From NCBI GenBank assembly GCA_023397905.1, contig JAEWSZ010000186.1, positions 1 through 64,000 on the forward strand: 64,000 nucleotides of DNA. The letters run 5' to 3'. The notes under the pieces are model-generated. The model was given only the letters and a program-made list of their open reading frames with translations. It was not told the DNA's origin and made no database searches. The stretch comes from Bacillota bacterium. Lineage in GTDB: Bacteria; Bacillota; Clostridia; Acetivibrionales; DSM-1351. This document shows, piece by piece, positions 8,441 to 16,490 of this stretch. The number at the start of each line of letters is the position of its first letter. Within the stretch, counting starts at the first letter, position 1. The position numbers and the translations under genes were made by a program.

Positions 8441-11400
8441 CTATTCCACTGATTTCAGTGATTCAATCATATTGATGGTCTTAAGCTTAAAATAGGTAAT
8501 AACCTGCATAATCAGGGAAAAGACAAGTGTGAGCAGGCAGGAAACGGCAAAACTGGACCATTCGATCTTTTTAAACAATGTGCTTGCGTCGGTTTCAAGA
8601 ATATCCAGCACAAAACGGTGAAGGAAGATTCCCAGGATCATGCCGAATCCCATGCTGATCAGGGTCAGGAGCAGGGCTTCGCGGTAAATATACGCATTGG
8701 TTTCTCCGTCGCGGAACCCCAATACTTTAAGAGTGGCAATCTCGCGCGTTCTCTCACTGATGTTGATGGCCGTCAGATTGTACAGCACAACGAGGGCCAA
8801 AAGCGAGGCAACTACCACCAGCAAAATGATTATGCTGTTCAGGCTGTTGTTGTTATCAACAGCTTTTTGAATCACATCGTCTGTAAAAATAACATTCACC
8901 ACCGGCCCGCTGCCTGTCAAATGCTCCGCCGTACCTTGTTCATCCCCGCCATGACCGGAAACAACGGCATTGTAAGCGGCAGATTTGCCGAATACCTTAG
9001 CGTATGCGGACGGCTCCATATAAATATAATTGGAGACATAGTTTTCCGCCACATCAGCAACGGTTAATTCACAGGCATTATTATCAGCATCTGTGACCGT
9101 GACCGTATCTCCTTTTCCCGCATTGAGCTTTTTCGCAAGCCGCTGTGTGATCACAACGCCTCTGTCATCGAGAGATATATCCTGTTTATTTATAGTGCTT
9201 TTCAGATTGTAATACTTTTCAAAAAGAGCCCTGTCCCGGGGTACGATCAGGTACGTATCAAGTGACTGAGCACCTTTTTCACATTTATACGCACTTTGCC
9301 TGATCAAAAGCGGGCCGGTAATCTGTTCCTTTTCCAGCAGTGTTTTTAAATCGCCGCTTAAAGACAGCGTTTCTTCCTTCAGAATAATCATGTTGCTGTA
9401 ACGGAAAATATCACCGTATTGCTTTTGTGCGACTCCGTCCATGCTGTCCCGCAAGCCAAAGCCCACCACCAGAATGGCGGTACAGCCTGCCACGCCCACG
9501 ATGGCCATCACTCCGCGTTTTTTATAGCGGAACATATTTCGCATGGTAACCTTCCATGTAAAGGAAAGCTGCTTCCAGATGAAGCCAACTCTTTCAAGGA
9601 ATATTTTCTGCCCATGTCCCGGAGGAAGCGGACGCATTAAGGCTGCCGGCCTTTCTTTCAGCTCCCTGTGGCATCCGGCCACCGTGACCAGGGTCATCAG
9701 CACCAGCGTAACCGCTATAATGATGATAAAGGCTGTCATATCATAATGAATGACAAGCGGCGGCAGAATATATGGAAAATTGGAATATATCAAAGGCGGT
9801 ATAACCGTACAGCCTATAAAAAACCCTGCTGCGGCGCCCAGGCCCGAAGCGGACAGGACATACAGCAGATAAGTGGAAATTATGCTCTTGTCGTGATAGC
9901 CCAGAGAGGCCAGGGTGCCTAATTCACCGCGTTCCTCCGCGATCATCCTGGTCATGGAATTGGACGTCATCAGTATCACGATCAGGATGAAGAATACCGG
10001 AAAAACAGCGGCCACCGAGGTAATCACCTGCATAGCGCCGTCAAGCTCGCCATATCCCACTGCTGCGCTCCTGCCGGATATATACCATTTGGGCTGCTCC
10101 ATGCGGGAGAGATCATCTTTGGCATCAGAGATTTTAGCTTCGGCATCTTTTATTTCCGTATTGAATTTATCTGAATTTTTGTAATATTCATTATACCCGT
10201 CGTTTAGTTTTTGCCCGTTATCCGCAAGCTCTTTTTTTCCCTTTTCTATCTCCTTTTTTGCCTTGGCAGTCCCTGAATTAAAGGTGTCAATCCCGTCGTT
10301 GAGCTGCTTTTCCTGTGCGGTTAAGGTATCCACAGAATCTTTCAGCTTTTTAAGCCCCTCCAGCTTCGCCGAATATTCTGCAATTGCCGCACTGAGCTGT
10401 GCATACTGCGGATCATCGGCGGGTAATTCATCAAGCTGCGCTTTCATGCCTTGAACAGCCGTGTCCAGCTCATTGATTTTTGCGCCTATTTGCTCCTTTG
10501 GGATCCCCGCCTCTTTCGTGGCGGAATCAATCTGATTCCAGCCGTCCGCTATTTTGGATTTTGCCGATTGGAATGCGGCGGTCTTTTCAGCGCTCATATC
10601 CAGCAGCTTTGCTTCGTTTTTCAGAAGCTCCTCTTTCGCATTCTTCAGCTTCTGTGCATTGTCGTCAAGCTCTTTTTTCGCATTGCGGAGCTTCTGCCCG
10701 CTATCTGCCTTTTCATTCTTCAATTTAGTTTCGTTTTCGCTGATTTCCGCCCCCGCCGTATTATATATCTCCTCGTACCGCGCATTTTCTCTGTCTGGCT
10801 TCATTTTCACAAGTTCATCCTCCAGCAGGGACATGCGCTCCTTGTATTTATCCGAATAAGCGGCGGCTGTGTCCGATTCCGCCGCGGTGACATAGATTTC
10901 CGTATAGGCTTCCAAAACAAAATTACTCTTGTCAACAAAAATATAGGAGGACAATTTACCGTCTCCCACCGTGGTATTCCCATAGTCCCTGGCAATATAT
11001 AAAACCGATTGGGTAAGACCCGTCACGGTATATTCCGTGTTTTTCAGCTTATCGCTTACGTCGCTTGTGATATTGATCTTATCACCGATCTTATAGGCCG
11101 CGCCATCGGCCACGCACTCCGTATCTGTCTGGGGCATTCTTCCCTCAGTCAGTTCAATTGTATTAACATTTTTCTCAATGGCATGCAGCCTGATCGCCTT
11201 ATCATCACTCAATACATCCAGTGAATAGCTGGGAATCACATCTTTGACGCCATTTAAAGCCTTGACCGCGCTGACGTCGTCCTCTGAGAGGCCCATGGAA
11301 CTGATGATTTTAAAATCCATCAGGCGGTGGCTGCGGTAATAGCTGCCGGCTACCTGGGATATATCCGGCGCACTGGACTGTATCCCGGCATAAAACCCAA

Positions 11401-11494
11401 CGCCGACCAGCACGATGATAAATATGGAGATATATCTTCCGAAGGATTTTTTGATTTTGATCAATGTATTTTTATAAAGCAACTCTATCACCAC
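8441..11494 (-). CDS. FtsX-family ABC transporter permease with large extracellular coiled coil
   Basis: Membrane partner of the ATPase at 11488-12189, overlapping it by 7 bp. A 1017-aa protein with an N-terminal membrane segment (about 18-40) and an extracellular region. The stretch from about 230 to 470 is Lys/Glu/Ala-rich heptad coiled coil. A first FtsX membrane domain spans about 490-620, then comes a second extracellular domain, and a C-terminal FtsX block ends about 1000. This layout fits MacB/BceB-like type VII exporters or mechanotransducers rather than importers. The substrate is unknown; peptide, antibiotic or lipid export is usual for the family. Confidence 0.85.
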   Translation of the reverse strand: MVIELLYKNTLIKIKKSFGRYISIFIIVLVGVGFYAGIQSSAPDISQVAGSYYRSHRLMDFKIISSMGLSEDDVSAVKALNGVKDVIPSYSLDVLSDDKAIRLHAIEKNVNTIELTEGRMPQTDTECVADGAAYKIGDKINITSDVSDKLKNTEYTVTGLTQSVLYIARDYGNTTVGDGKLSSYIFVDKSNFVLEAYTEIYVTAAESDTAAAYSDKYKERMSLLEDELVKMKPDRENARYEEIYNTAGAEISENETKLKNEKADSGQKLRNAKKELDDNAQKLKNAKEELLKNEAKLLDMSAEKTAAFQSAKSKIADGWNQIDSATKEAGIPKEQIGAKINELDTAVQGMKAQLDELPADDPQYAQLSAAIAEYSAKLEGLKKLKDSVDTLTAQEKQLNDGIDTFNSGTAKAKKEIEKGKKELADNGQKLNDGYNEYYKNSDKFNTEIKDAEAKISDAKDDLSRMEQPKWYISGRSAAVGYGELDGAMQVITSVAAVFPVFFILIVILMTSNSMTRMIAEERGELGTLASLGYHDKSIISTYLLYVLSASGLGAAAGFFIGCTVIPPLIYSNFPYILPPLVIHYDMTAFIIIIAVTLVLMTLVTVAGCHRELKERPAALMRPLPPGHGQKIFLERVGFIWKQLSFTWKVTMRNMFRYKKRGVMAIVGVAGCTAILVVGFGLRDSMDGVAQKQYGDIFRYSNMIILKEETLSLSGDLKTLLEKEQITGPLLIRQSAYKCEKGAQSLDTYLIVPRDRALFEKYYNLKSTINKQDISLDDRGVVITQRLAKKLNAGKGDTVTVTDADNNACELTVADVAENYVSNYIYMEPSAYAKVFGKSAAYNAVVSGHGGDEQGTAEHLTGSGPVVNVIFTDDVIQKAVDNNNSLNSIIILLVVVASLLALVVLYNLTAINISERTREIATLKVLGFRDGETNAYIYREALLLTLISMGFGMILGIFLHRFVLDILETDASTLFKKIEWSSFAVSCLLTLVFSLIMQVITYFKLKTINMIESLKSVE

Positions 11495-12189
11495 GCAATC
11501 TCATTGGCAGGTTTGGGGTTCTCATTGAGCGTAACGCTTTTTACCGTTCCGTTTTTGATCCGGATCACTTTATCCGCGATATCGGCAATTACGGCATTAT
11601 GGGTAATCAGTACGGTTGTCATCCCCATTTCCCTGCAGTTCTTTTGCAAAAGCGCTATGATCCGCTGCCCTGTGTGGCTGTCCAGCGCTCCGGTGGGCTC
11701 GTCGCATAAAAGCAGCTTCGGGTTTTTGGTAATCGCTCTTGCAATTGCCACCCGCTGCTGTTCGCCTCCCGATAACTGCGAAGGAAAGCTATTCATACGC
11801 TCCGCCAGACCCACCTGTTCCAGAACGGTTTCGGGGTCAAGGGAACCCGGACATATCTGACAGGCGAGTTCAACATTTTCAAGTGCCGTCAAGTTGCCCA
11901 CAAGATTGTAAAACTGAAACACAAAGCCGATATCCTTCCGCCTGTATTCAACCAGTTGCTTTTTACTGTATTCATGAATTTTGTTTTGGTCCACGATCAG
12001 CTGGCCGCCGCTGGGACCGTCCATTCCGCCAAGCAGATTCAATACGGTGGTTTTTCCGGCTCCCGAAGGTCCGAGTATAACTGCAAGTTCGCCTTTTTCA
12101 ACCGTAAAGGAGCAATTTTCAACTGCCGTAATCGTGACATCTCCCACAGAATATTCTTTTCTGATGTTTTGCAATTCAATGAGCGCCAT
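11488..12189 (-). CDS. ABC transporter ATP-binding protein (MacB/LolD type)
   Basis: Nucleotide-binding subunit of the FtsX-type transporter encoded next. Walker A is GPSGAGKTT (about 40-48), signature LSGGEQQRVAIARA, Walker B LLLCDEPTGALD, then a switch His in VLITHN. 233 aa. GAAAGG precedes the ATG by 9 bases. Transcription starts from a promoter that overlaps, back to back, that of the divergent TetR gene, so repression by that regulator is likely. Confidence 0.92.
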   Translation of the reverse strand: MALIELQNIRKEYSVGDVTITAVENCSFTVEKGELAVILGPSGAGKTTVLNLLGGMDGPSGGQLIVDQNKIHEYSKKQLVEYRRKDIGFVFQFYNLVGNLTALENVELACQICPGSLDPETVLEQVGLAERMNSFPSQLSGGEQQRVAIARAITKNPKLLLCDEPTGALDSHTGQRIIALLQKNCREMGMTTVLITHNAVIADIADKVIRIKNGTVKSVTLNENPKPANEIAW

Positions 12190-12234
12190 TTGTTGATACC
12201 TTTCCGTAAAAACTTCACCATAAAAACTTTTGTC

Positions 12235-12263
12235 TTGACGGTAATATACTTACTCAGTATAAT
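12235..12263 (+). promoter_or_regulatory. Promoter of the TetR gene
   Basis: TTGACG (12235-12240), a 17-nt spacer, then TATAAT (12258-12263), reading toward the TetR start at 12377. Confidence 0.75.
12246..12260. promoter_or_regulatory. Probable TetR operator between the divergent promoters
   Basis: The dyad ATACTTACTCAGTAT has 5-bp arms around a 5-nt centre and covers both -10 elements. A repressor bound here would block both promoters at once, the usual geometry of TetR/AcrR autoregulation. Confidence 0.55.
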
Positions 12264-12284
12264 GACACTGTGTTGGTTTTGCAA
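12256..12284 (-). promoter_or_regulatory. Promoter of the ABC exporter operon
   Basis: Minus-strand TTGCAA (12284-12279), a 17-nt spacer, then TATACT (12261-12256). It is face to face with the TetR promoter and the -10 elements overlap. Confidence 0.7.
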
Positions 12285-12376
12285 CCGTCAGATGTTTTCC
12301 GTTTGTCGTGTTGCCAACAAATACCCCCTCAAATGTCGGCTTTCATGCAAAAGCAAATGAAAGAAGGAAGAGAGAT

Positions 12377-12934
12377 ATGAAAGAACTCAATCAAAGCAGA
12401 AAAACACGGTATACGCAAATGGTACTCAGGGACAGCCTGGTTGAACTGATGAAAGAAAAACCCATATCAAAAATAACTATCAAGGAGCTCTGCGCAAATG
12501 CGGATATAAACCGGACGACCTTTTACGCACACTATACCGACCAGTATGACCTTCTCCGGCATATAGAGGAAGAAGCTCTTTCCTGGTGCAAAAATATGCT
12601 GGTGAATTTTTCGGTAGAATCCGGTAAGGAAGAGAGGATCAAAAACCTTGAAATTGTTTTCAATTATTTTTCTGAAAACAGAAATCACATCCAGGTGCTC
12701 ATGAGTGAACAGGGGGATATTGATTTTCAGAAGAAACTTGTCACCATGCTCTATGAGCAATTCGGCATGTTCCCAAATGAAAACGGAACCGATCTGGTCA
12801 CCGGCGAGCTTTACTTTGTCTTCGCTATAAGCGGAAGCGTCGGACTGATACAGCACTGGCTGAAAAACGGACTGAATAAATCCGCAAAGGAACTGGCGGA
12901 GATCATATACAACATGACTTTGAATATCAGATAG
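12377..12934 (+). CDS. TetR/AcrR family transcriptional regulator
   Basis: The N-terminal helix-turn-helix is ITIKELCANADINRTTFYAH (about residues 33-52), preceded by the usual RDSLVELMKEKPISK helix. A helical ligand-binding region follows to residue 185. It probably represses the divergent FtsX-type exporter and itself. The ATG at 12377 has GAAGG upstream and is preferred to an in-frame upstream ATG at 12308, which lacks one. The ligand is unknown. Inverted repeats at 12984-12993/13018-13027 downstream may end the transcript. Confidence 0.88.
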   Translation: MKELNQSRKTRYTQMVLRDSLVELMKEKPISKITIKELCANADINRTTFYAHYTDQYDLLRHIEEEALSWCKNMLVNFSVESGKEERIKNLEIVFNYFSENRNHIQVLMSEQGDIDFQKKLVTMLYEQFGMFPNENGTDLVTGELYFVFAISGSVGLIQHWLKNGLNKSAKELAEIIYNMTLNIR

Positions 12935-13029
12935 GAGTTAAGTAGCCAAGGTGGCCTTGCGATTATGTGAGGCACCTGGTTTGATATTTGAGGCTACGAG
13001 CTTTCCCCTGCTGATATCCTCAAATATAA

Positions 13030-13066
13030 TAAACGAGCATCCAGATTAATTCCAAATGCCCGTTTA
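13030..13066 (-). terminator. Terminator after the fibronectin-like remnant
   Basis: Arms TAAACGAGCAT (13030-13040) and ATGCCCGTTTA (13056-13066) pair fully if one G-U pair is allowed in the minus-strand RNA. TTATTATATTT follows. Confidence 0.55.
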
Positions 13067-13075
13067 TCTGTTCAC

Positions 13076-13428
13076 TTATTCAGCATACTCACTCACTTCA
13101 AAGCTTGATATCTTATCAAAGGCTATGTATTCCTTACGACTTAAGAAAGGCTTGATGTCGTTCTTTTTAGTGAATATATAATATGCTTTGTCAGCGCCAT
13201 TTGACCTGCCATCATACCAGGTAAGGAAGCTTTGGAGCTCCACGGACGTCAAGTCGTATTCTTTTATTTCACCGGTTATCATTGTTAACTCTAAAATTGC
13301 GCTATTGCCTGTTACAACTGGTGGCTCCTGGGGAGCAGTTAATATTACAGAGGCTTCATTTGAATACCCGCTTTCGCCATCAGAATTAACTGCAGTAACT
13401 ACATAACTTGCCAAATCTTTTCATCGAA
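13076..13428 (-). pseudogene. Internally deleted remnant of a fibronectin type III surface protein
   Basis: The 112-codon frame starting at TTG 13414 reads as the end of an FnIII domain (YVVTAVNSDGESGYSNEASV). A C-terminal module follows (LSRKEYIAFDKISSFEV) of the kind that closes large clostridial surface proteins. It has no signal peptide. A perfect ribosome-binding site (GGAGG 13437-13433) and ATG at 13424 begin a different frame (MKRFGKLC...), which hits a stop after 12 codons at 13386. The simplest reading is that a deletion joined the gene's start to its last about 110 codons out of frame. The terminator is intact. Confidence 0.6.
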
Positions 13429-13523
13429 TCTACCTCCAAATAATTTTTTCTAAATTATACCTCTGTATCCAAATCATTATAAGTCTGATAATTAATATCT
13501 TAAAGGGATATAATTAGAAGGTT

Positions 13524-13549
13524 GGGTAGTAAGAAAGGACTACCTTTTT
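13524..13549 (+). terminator. Small hairpin plus T-tract upstream of the Spo0E-like gene
   Basis: GGTAGT (13525-13530) and ACTACC (13539-13544) are followed by TTTTT. It looks like a short intrinsic terminator on the plus strand, although no plus-strand gene is seen just before it. Confidence 0.35.
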
Positions 13550-13566
13550 CTGAGTAATCCTATGAT

Positions 13567-13596
13567 TTGAATATTATTTTTTAAGTTAGATATACT
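13567..13596 (+). promoter_or_regulatory. Promoter of the Spo0E-like gene
   Basis: TTGAAT (13567-13572), an 18-nt spacer, then TATACT (13591-13596), 19 bp upstream of the start codon. Confidence 0.5.
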
Positions 13597-13614
13597 ATAG
13601 TCATGGAGGCTTAT

Positions 13615-13797
13615 ATGAGCGAACTCGAAACCCTATTAAATGATATCGAAAAGTTACGTCAAAATCTGCATGAACTCATTAATCAAAAGCATGTAGGACT
13701 AACAGATCCTGAGATTGTTTCAGCCAGTCAGATGCTGAATGCCGCTATCTTAAAATATACTGAGATCATAAATAATAAAGTTAATGATAATTCGTAA
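13615..13797 (+). CDS. Spo0E-like aspartyl-phosphate phosphatase
   Basis: A 60-aa two-helix protein. The second helix carries the family signature SASQMLNAAILKY (compare SQ.LD..I..Y) and the first helix is IEKLRQNLHELI. Members remove the phosphate from Spo0A~P and so delay sporulation. The start at 13615 has GGAGG (13605-13609). The usual Asp after SQxL is Asn here, which could weaken catalysis. It is single gene with its own promoter and terminator. Confidence 0.75.
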   Translation: MSELETLLNDIEKLRQNLHELINQKHVGLTDPEIVSASQMLNAAILKYTEIINNKVNDNS

Positions 13798-13907
13798 TCC
13801 TTTCCACGTTGGCGACCCACTTCTTGCCAATTTTAAGGTTTATCTCGGTAAATTGAATGCCTTGAATCAGAGAATATCAGAAACGTTAATCATTAGAAAG
13901 ATATAAC

Positions 13908-13942
13908 AAAACTGCTAGTCTCAAAAACTAGCGGTTTTCATG
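13908..13942 (+). terminator. Terminator after the Spo0E-like gene
   Basis: AAAACTGCTAGT (13908-13919) pairs with ACTAGCGGTTTT (13927-13938) with one G-U. The T-tract is inside the stem's end. Between 13939 and 14000 I see nothing else. Confidence 0.6.
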
Positions 13943-14000
13943 GTTGAGGGAGCAGGACTTTGCCGGCAGAAAATTCCTTATAATTACCTCTAAATATATC

Positions 14001-14029
14001 TTGCAATCAACAAAATTATGTGCTATAGT
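14001..14029 (+). promoter_or_regulatory. Promoter of tRNA-fMet
   Basis: TTGCAA (14001-14006), a 17-nt spacer, then TATAGT (14024-14029). A leader of about 65 nt would precede the mature tRNA. Confidence 0.55.
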
Positions 14030-14099
14030 ATAGTAGTTGTCGGTTCGGGAGTGAATAAAAATCCGGCGGACAGCATATAATTTTATTACATTTATATAT

Positions 14100-14175
<76 letters not shown>

Positions 14176-14180
14176 TGAAG

Positions 14181-14220
14181 AAAGTACTTTGCATAATTGC
14201 AAGGTACTTTTCTTAGTTTT
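14181..14220 (+). terminator. Terminator after tRNA-fMet
   Basis: A 13-bp stem (14181-14193 with 14198-14210, one G-U), 4-nt loop TAAT, then TCTTAGTTTT. It starts six bases after the tRNA. Confidence 0.8.
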
Positions 14221-14329
14221 ATAAGTTTTCAGGACTTGAACCTGAGAAGGCTCAAACGTTATTTTATATATCAGAATAATTCCCCACTGAAGTGACATAA
14301 AAATTCAATTCTTTATGGAGCAACCGCCA

Positions 14330-14358
14330 TTGACAATAAAATAACAAGTGGATATAAT
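14330..14358 (+). promoter_or_regulatory. Consensus sigma-A promoter of the Fe-S/ABC operon
   Basis: TTGACA (14330-14335), exactly 17 nt, then TATAAT (14353-14358). Such a perfect promoter implies high expression unless repressed. The -10 lies inside the 40-bp palindrome at 14351-14390. Confidence 0.88.
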
Positions 14359-14390
14359 ACAAGTTAGAATATTCTAACTTGTATTATATC
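14351..14390. promoter_or_regulatory. Perfect 40-bp palindrome; operator over the -10 and start site
   Basis: Positions 14351-14370 are the exact reverse complement of 14371-14390 with no central gap. The core GTTAGAATATTCTAAC (14363-14378) matches 15 of 16 bases of a site at 40502-40517 in front of the iron-siderophore operon. It covers the -10 and transcription start and ends two bases before the GGAGG. It could act as DNA operator and, as RNA, as a hairpin close to the start codon. GTTAG..CTAAC half sites recall DtxR-family boxes, an inference. Confidence 0.75.
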
Positions 14391-14401
14391 CAGGAGGCAC
14401 T

Positions 14402-15013
14402 GTGCGCAAATTTTTATGGATGAATCCAGTTGCTTTAAAAATATATGACAGCCCGGCTTTGCACAAACAGCTATCTGAAAAAGGATTCGAGCTTTGCGGA
14501 TGTCAGCAGGACCATATTGCGGCGGTAAAAGAAAAATACCGTGCTGCCATAGGACATTCAACCGCTTGTGTGGCGGATATGCGATGTCCCATGGCGGTGG
14601 AATACATAAAAGGACAATATGCTCCTGCTTTTTTGGACTACCCTGAAATCGAACCGATTTTGCTGCATTGCGCCAGGGATCTGCACGAAAGACTATCCGG
14701 GCAGGGACTTTTATACATAACCACACCCTGTGCGGCGCTGCAAAAACTGGGGAACAACCTGGGACTGCCGGGAGTAAAATTTTATACCTGGGCCGAGTTT
14801 GCCCGGCAGGAGGACATATTTTTGCCGAAAAAGGAATTGGACGCAAGCCCCATCCCACCCGGTTTTTTTGCTGAATACGGGGACCAGGCTCAAGTGCTGG
14901 ACAGCCGGGAAGATATAGACCTCTTTTTTTTATCCCATTCAAAGCCCGCAAGTAAAAAAATACTGGAGCTGCTGTACTGTCCCAACGGCTGTCACAATGG
15001 GGATGGGGTGTAG
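14402..15013 (+). CDS. Small [FeFe]-hydrogenase-like Fe-S protein
   Basis: A 203-aa protein whose Cys motifs match, in order, the H-cluster motifs of [FeFe]-hydrogenase large subunits. STACVADMRCPMAV (Cys56, Cys62) corresponds to TSCCPxW, ITTPCAAL (Cys110) to MPCxxK, and YCPNGCHNGDG (Cys193, Cys197) to CPGGCxxGGG. It has no ferredoxin-type N-terminus and is roughly half the size of even a minimal catalytic domain, so classical hydrogenase activity is doubtful. An Fe-S sensor, carrier or scaffold role fits better. The start is GTG with GGAGG four bases upstream. It is first in an operon with a three-gene importer. Function is unknown. Confidence 0.65.
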   Translation: MRKFLWMNPVALKIYDSPALHKQLSEKGFELCGCQQDHIAAVKEKYRAAIGHSTACVADMRCPMAVEYIKGQYAPAFLDYPEIEPILLHCARDLHERLSGQGLLYITTPCAALQKLGNNLGLPGVKFYTWAEFARQEDIFLPKKELDASPIPPGFFAEYGDQAQVLDSREDIDLFFLSHSKPASKKILELLYCPNGCHNGDGV

Positions 15014-15022
15014 AAGGAAGAT

Positions 15023-15781
15023 ATGAAAAATACTTTTAAGGCGGTTCTGCCTTTAATCCTGTTATTTTTCCTGTGGCAGACCGCATCTACTCTGGGAATA
15101 TGGAGCGAATATGTCCTGCCAAGCCCCCATCGGGTTTTCGGCTCACTCTGGAGCATGGTGCAAAGCGGTGTGCTGCTCAGGCACATTTTGGTCAGCCTGG
15201 GCCGGGTACTCACCGGATTTTCCATTGCCTTTGCACTGGCGTTTCTCCTGGGAATACTGGCCAGCGGACATCCGGCGTCTGCCGCCTACTACAAGCACAT
15301 TGTGGAGTTTATGCGGAATGTGCCGCCGCTCAGCCTGATCGCACTTCTGATCCTATGGTTTGGCATCGGGGAAACTTCAAAGGTTATTATCATTGTGCTG
15401 GCCTCCTTCTTCCCCATGTTCCTGAACATTAAAAAGGGACTGGCCGCCTGTGACATCAAACTGCTGGAAGTAGGGCGCTCTCTCAGTTTTTCCAGGACGA
15501 AAATCTTTTTTAGGATCATGCTGCCCAACGCATTGCCGGATATTCTGGTAGGCATGCGCGTTGGCCTTGGCTACAGCTGGCGCGCCATTATCGGCGCGGA
15601 AATGATTGCCGCTGCCAGCGGACTGGGTTATCTGATTCTGGATGCCCAGCAGATGTCCCGTTCGGATAAGGTGATCGTAGGAATTTTCGTCATCGGAATT
15701 GTAGGCTATCTATGCGATCGCCTGTTTTCCTTTGTAATCAAAAAAGTGCTGCATGGGGGTGTTGGCGATAGCTGGAGTTAA
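15023..15781 (+). CDS. ABC transporter permease, SsuC/TauC/ThiX type
   Basis: Membrane subunit of an importer of the nitrate/sulfonate/taurine/thiamine-precursor class. A 252-aa protein with about six membrane segments. The cytoplasmic coupling loop [19 protein letters not shown] (about 150-168) is typical of BPD-type permeases. It starts nine bases after the Fe-S gene and overlaps the ATPase start by 29 bp. The substrate is not predictable from the permease. Confidence 0.88.
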   Translation: MKNTFKAVLPLILLFFLWQTASTLGIWSEYVLPSPHRVFGSLWSMVQSGVLLRHILVSLGRVLTGFSIAFALAFLLGILASGHPASAAYYKHIVEFMRNVPPLSLIALLILWFGIGETSKVIIIVLASFFPMFLNIKKGLAACDIKLLEVGRSLSFSRTKIFFRIMLPNALPDILVGMRVGLGYSWRAIIGAEMIAAASGLGYLILDAQQMSRSDKVIVGIFVIGIVGYLCDRLFSFVIKKVLHGGVGDSWS

Positions 15782-16478
15782 GATTGAAAATCTGTATAAA
15801 AGTTACCAGGTATCCGGAAAACAGCTGCCGGTGCTCAACGGCCTGACGGCTGAATTCCCAGAGCAAAGCATCACAGTGATATTGGGGAGAAGCGGCTGCG
15901 GCAAAACGACGCTGCTGCGGGTGTTGGGCGGATTTGAAGGATATGACAGCGGTGAGCTTACGGCGCCGTCCCATGATAAAATCGGTATGGTCTTTCAGGA
16001 ACCACGGCTGATGCCCTGGCTGACAGTATGGAAAAATGTATCCCTTGGGGTGCCAAAACACCGGCTTCAACTACAGGCGATACAGGCACTGATCGACACC
16101 GTGGGGTTGACAGGCTTTGAAAAGGCATACCCGGCCCAGCTATCCGGCGGAATGCAGCAGCGGGCTTCTCTGGCCCGGGCACTGGCCTATGACCCGGAGC
16201 TGATACTCATGGACGAACCCTTTGCCGCGCTGGATCACTTCACAAGGGAAGTCATGCAGAAGGAGCTGATCCGCATTTATTCCATGAAAAGAAAGAGCAT
16301 AATCTTTGTGACACACAGCATAGATGAAGCTCTTTTAATAGGACAAAAAATCCTGGTTTTAAATCAAGGAAGGGTGGAACAGGAATTTTCCCTGTCCGGC
16401 TGTTCCTATCCCAGAGATATTCTTTCTCCCGGGATGATCGGGATGAAAAAAGATATCTTAACAACTATAAAACAATAA
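15753..16478 (+). CDS. ABC transporter ATP-binding protein, SsuB/TauB type
   Basis: ATPase of the importer. Walker A is GRSGCGKTT (about 46-54), Q-loop [10 protein letters not shown], signature [15 protein letters not shown], Walker [13 protein letters not shown], then the switch His in [10 protein letters not shown]. The MPW after the Q-loop is characteristic of the SsuB/TauB/ThiZ branch. The start at 15753 overlaps the permease and has no clear ribosome-binding site, so translation is probably coupled. 241 aa. Confidence 0.9.
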   Translation: MGVLAIAGVKIENLYKSYQVSGKQLPVLNGLTAEFPEQSITVILGRSGCGKTTLLRVLGGFEGYDSGELTAPSHDKIGMVFQEPRLMPWLTVWKNVSLGVPKHRLQLQAIQALIDTVGLTGFEKAYPAQLSGGMQQRASLARALAYDPELILMDEPFAALDHFTREVMQKELIRIYSMKRKSIIFVTHSIDEALLIGQKILVLNQGRVEQEFSLSGCSYPRDILSPGMIGMKKDILTTIKQ

Positions 16479-16490
16479 AAGGAGTATTAT

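Noticed and set aside
14364..14951. 195-codon minus-strand frame opposite the Fe-S protein gene
   Set aside because: It shadows a gene with clear Cys motifs, operon spacing and a GGAGG start, and has no ribosome-binding site of its own.
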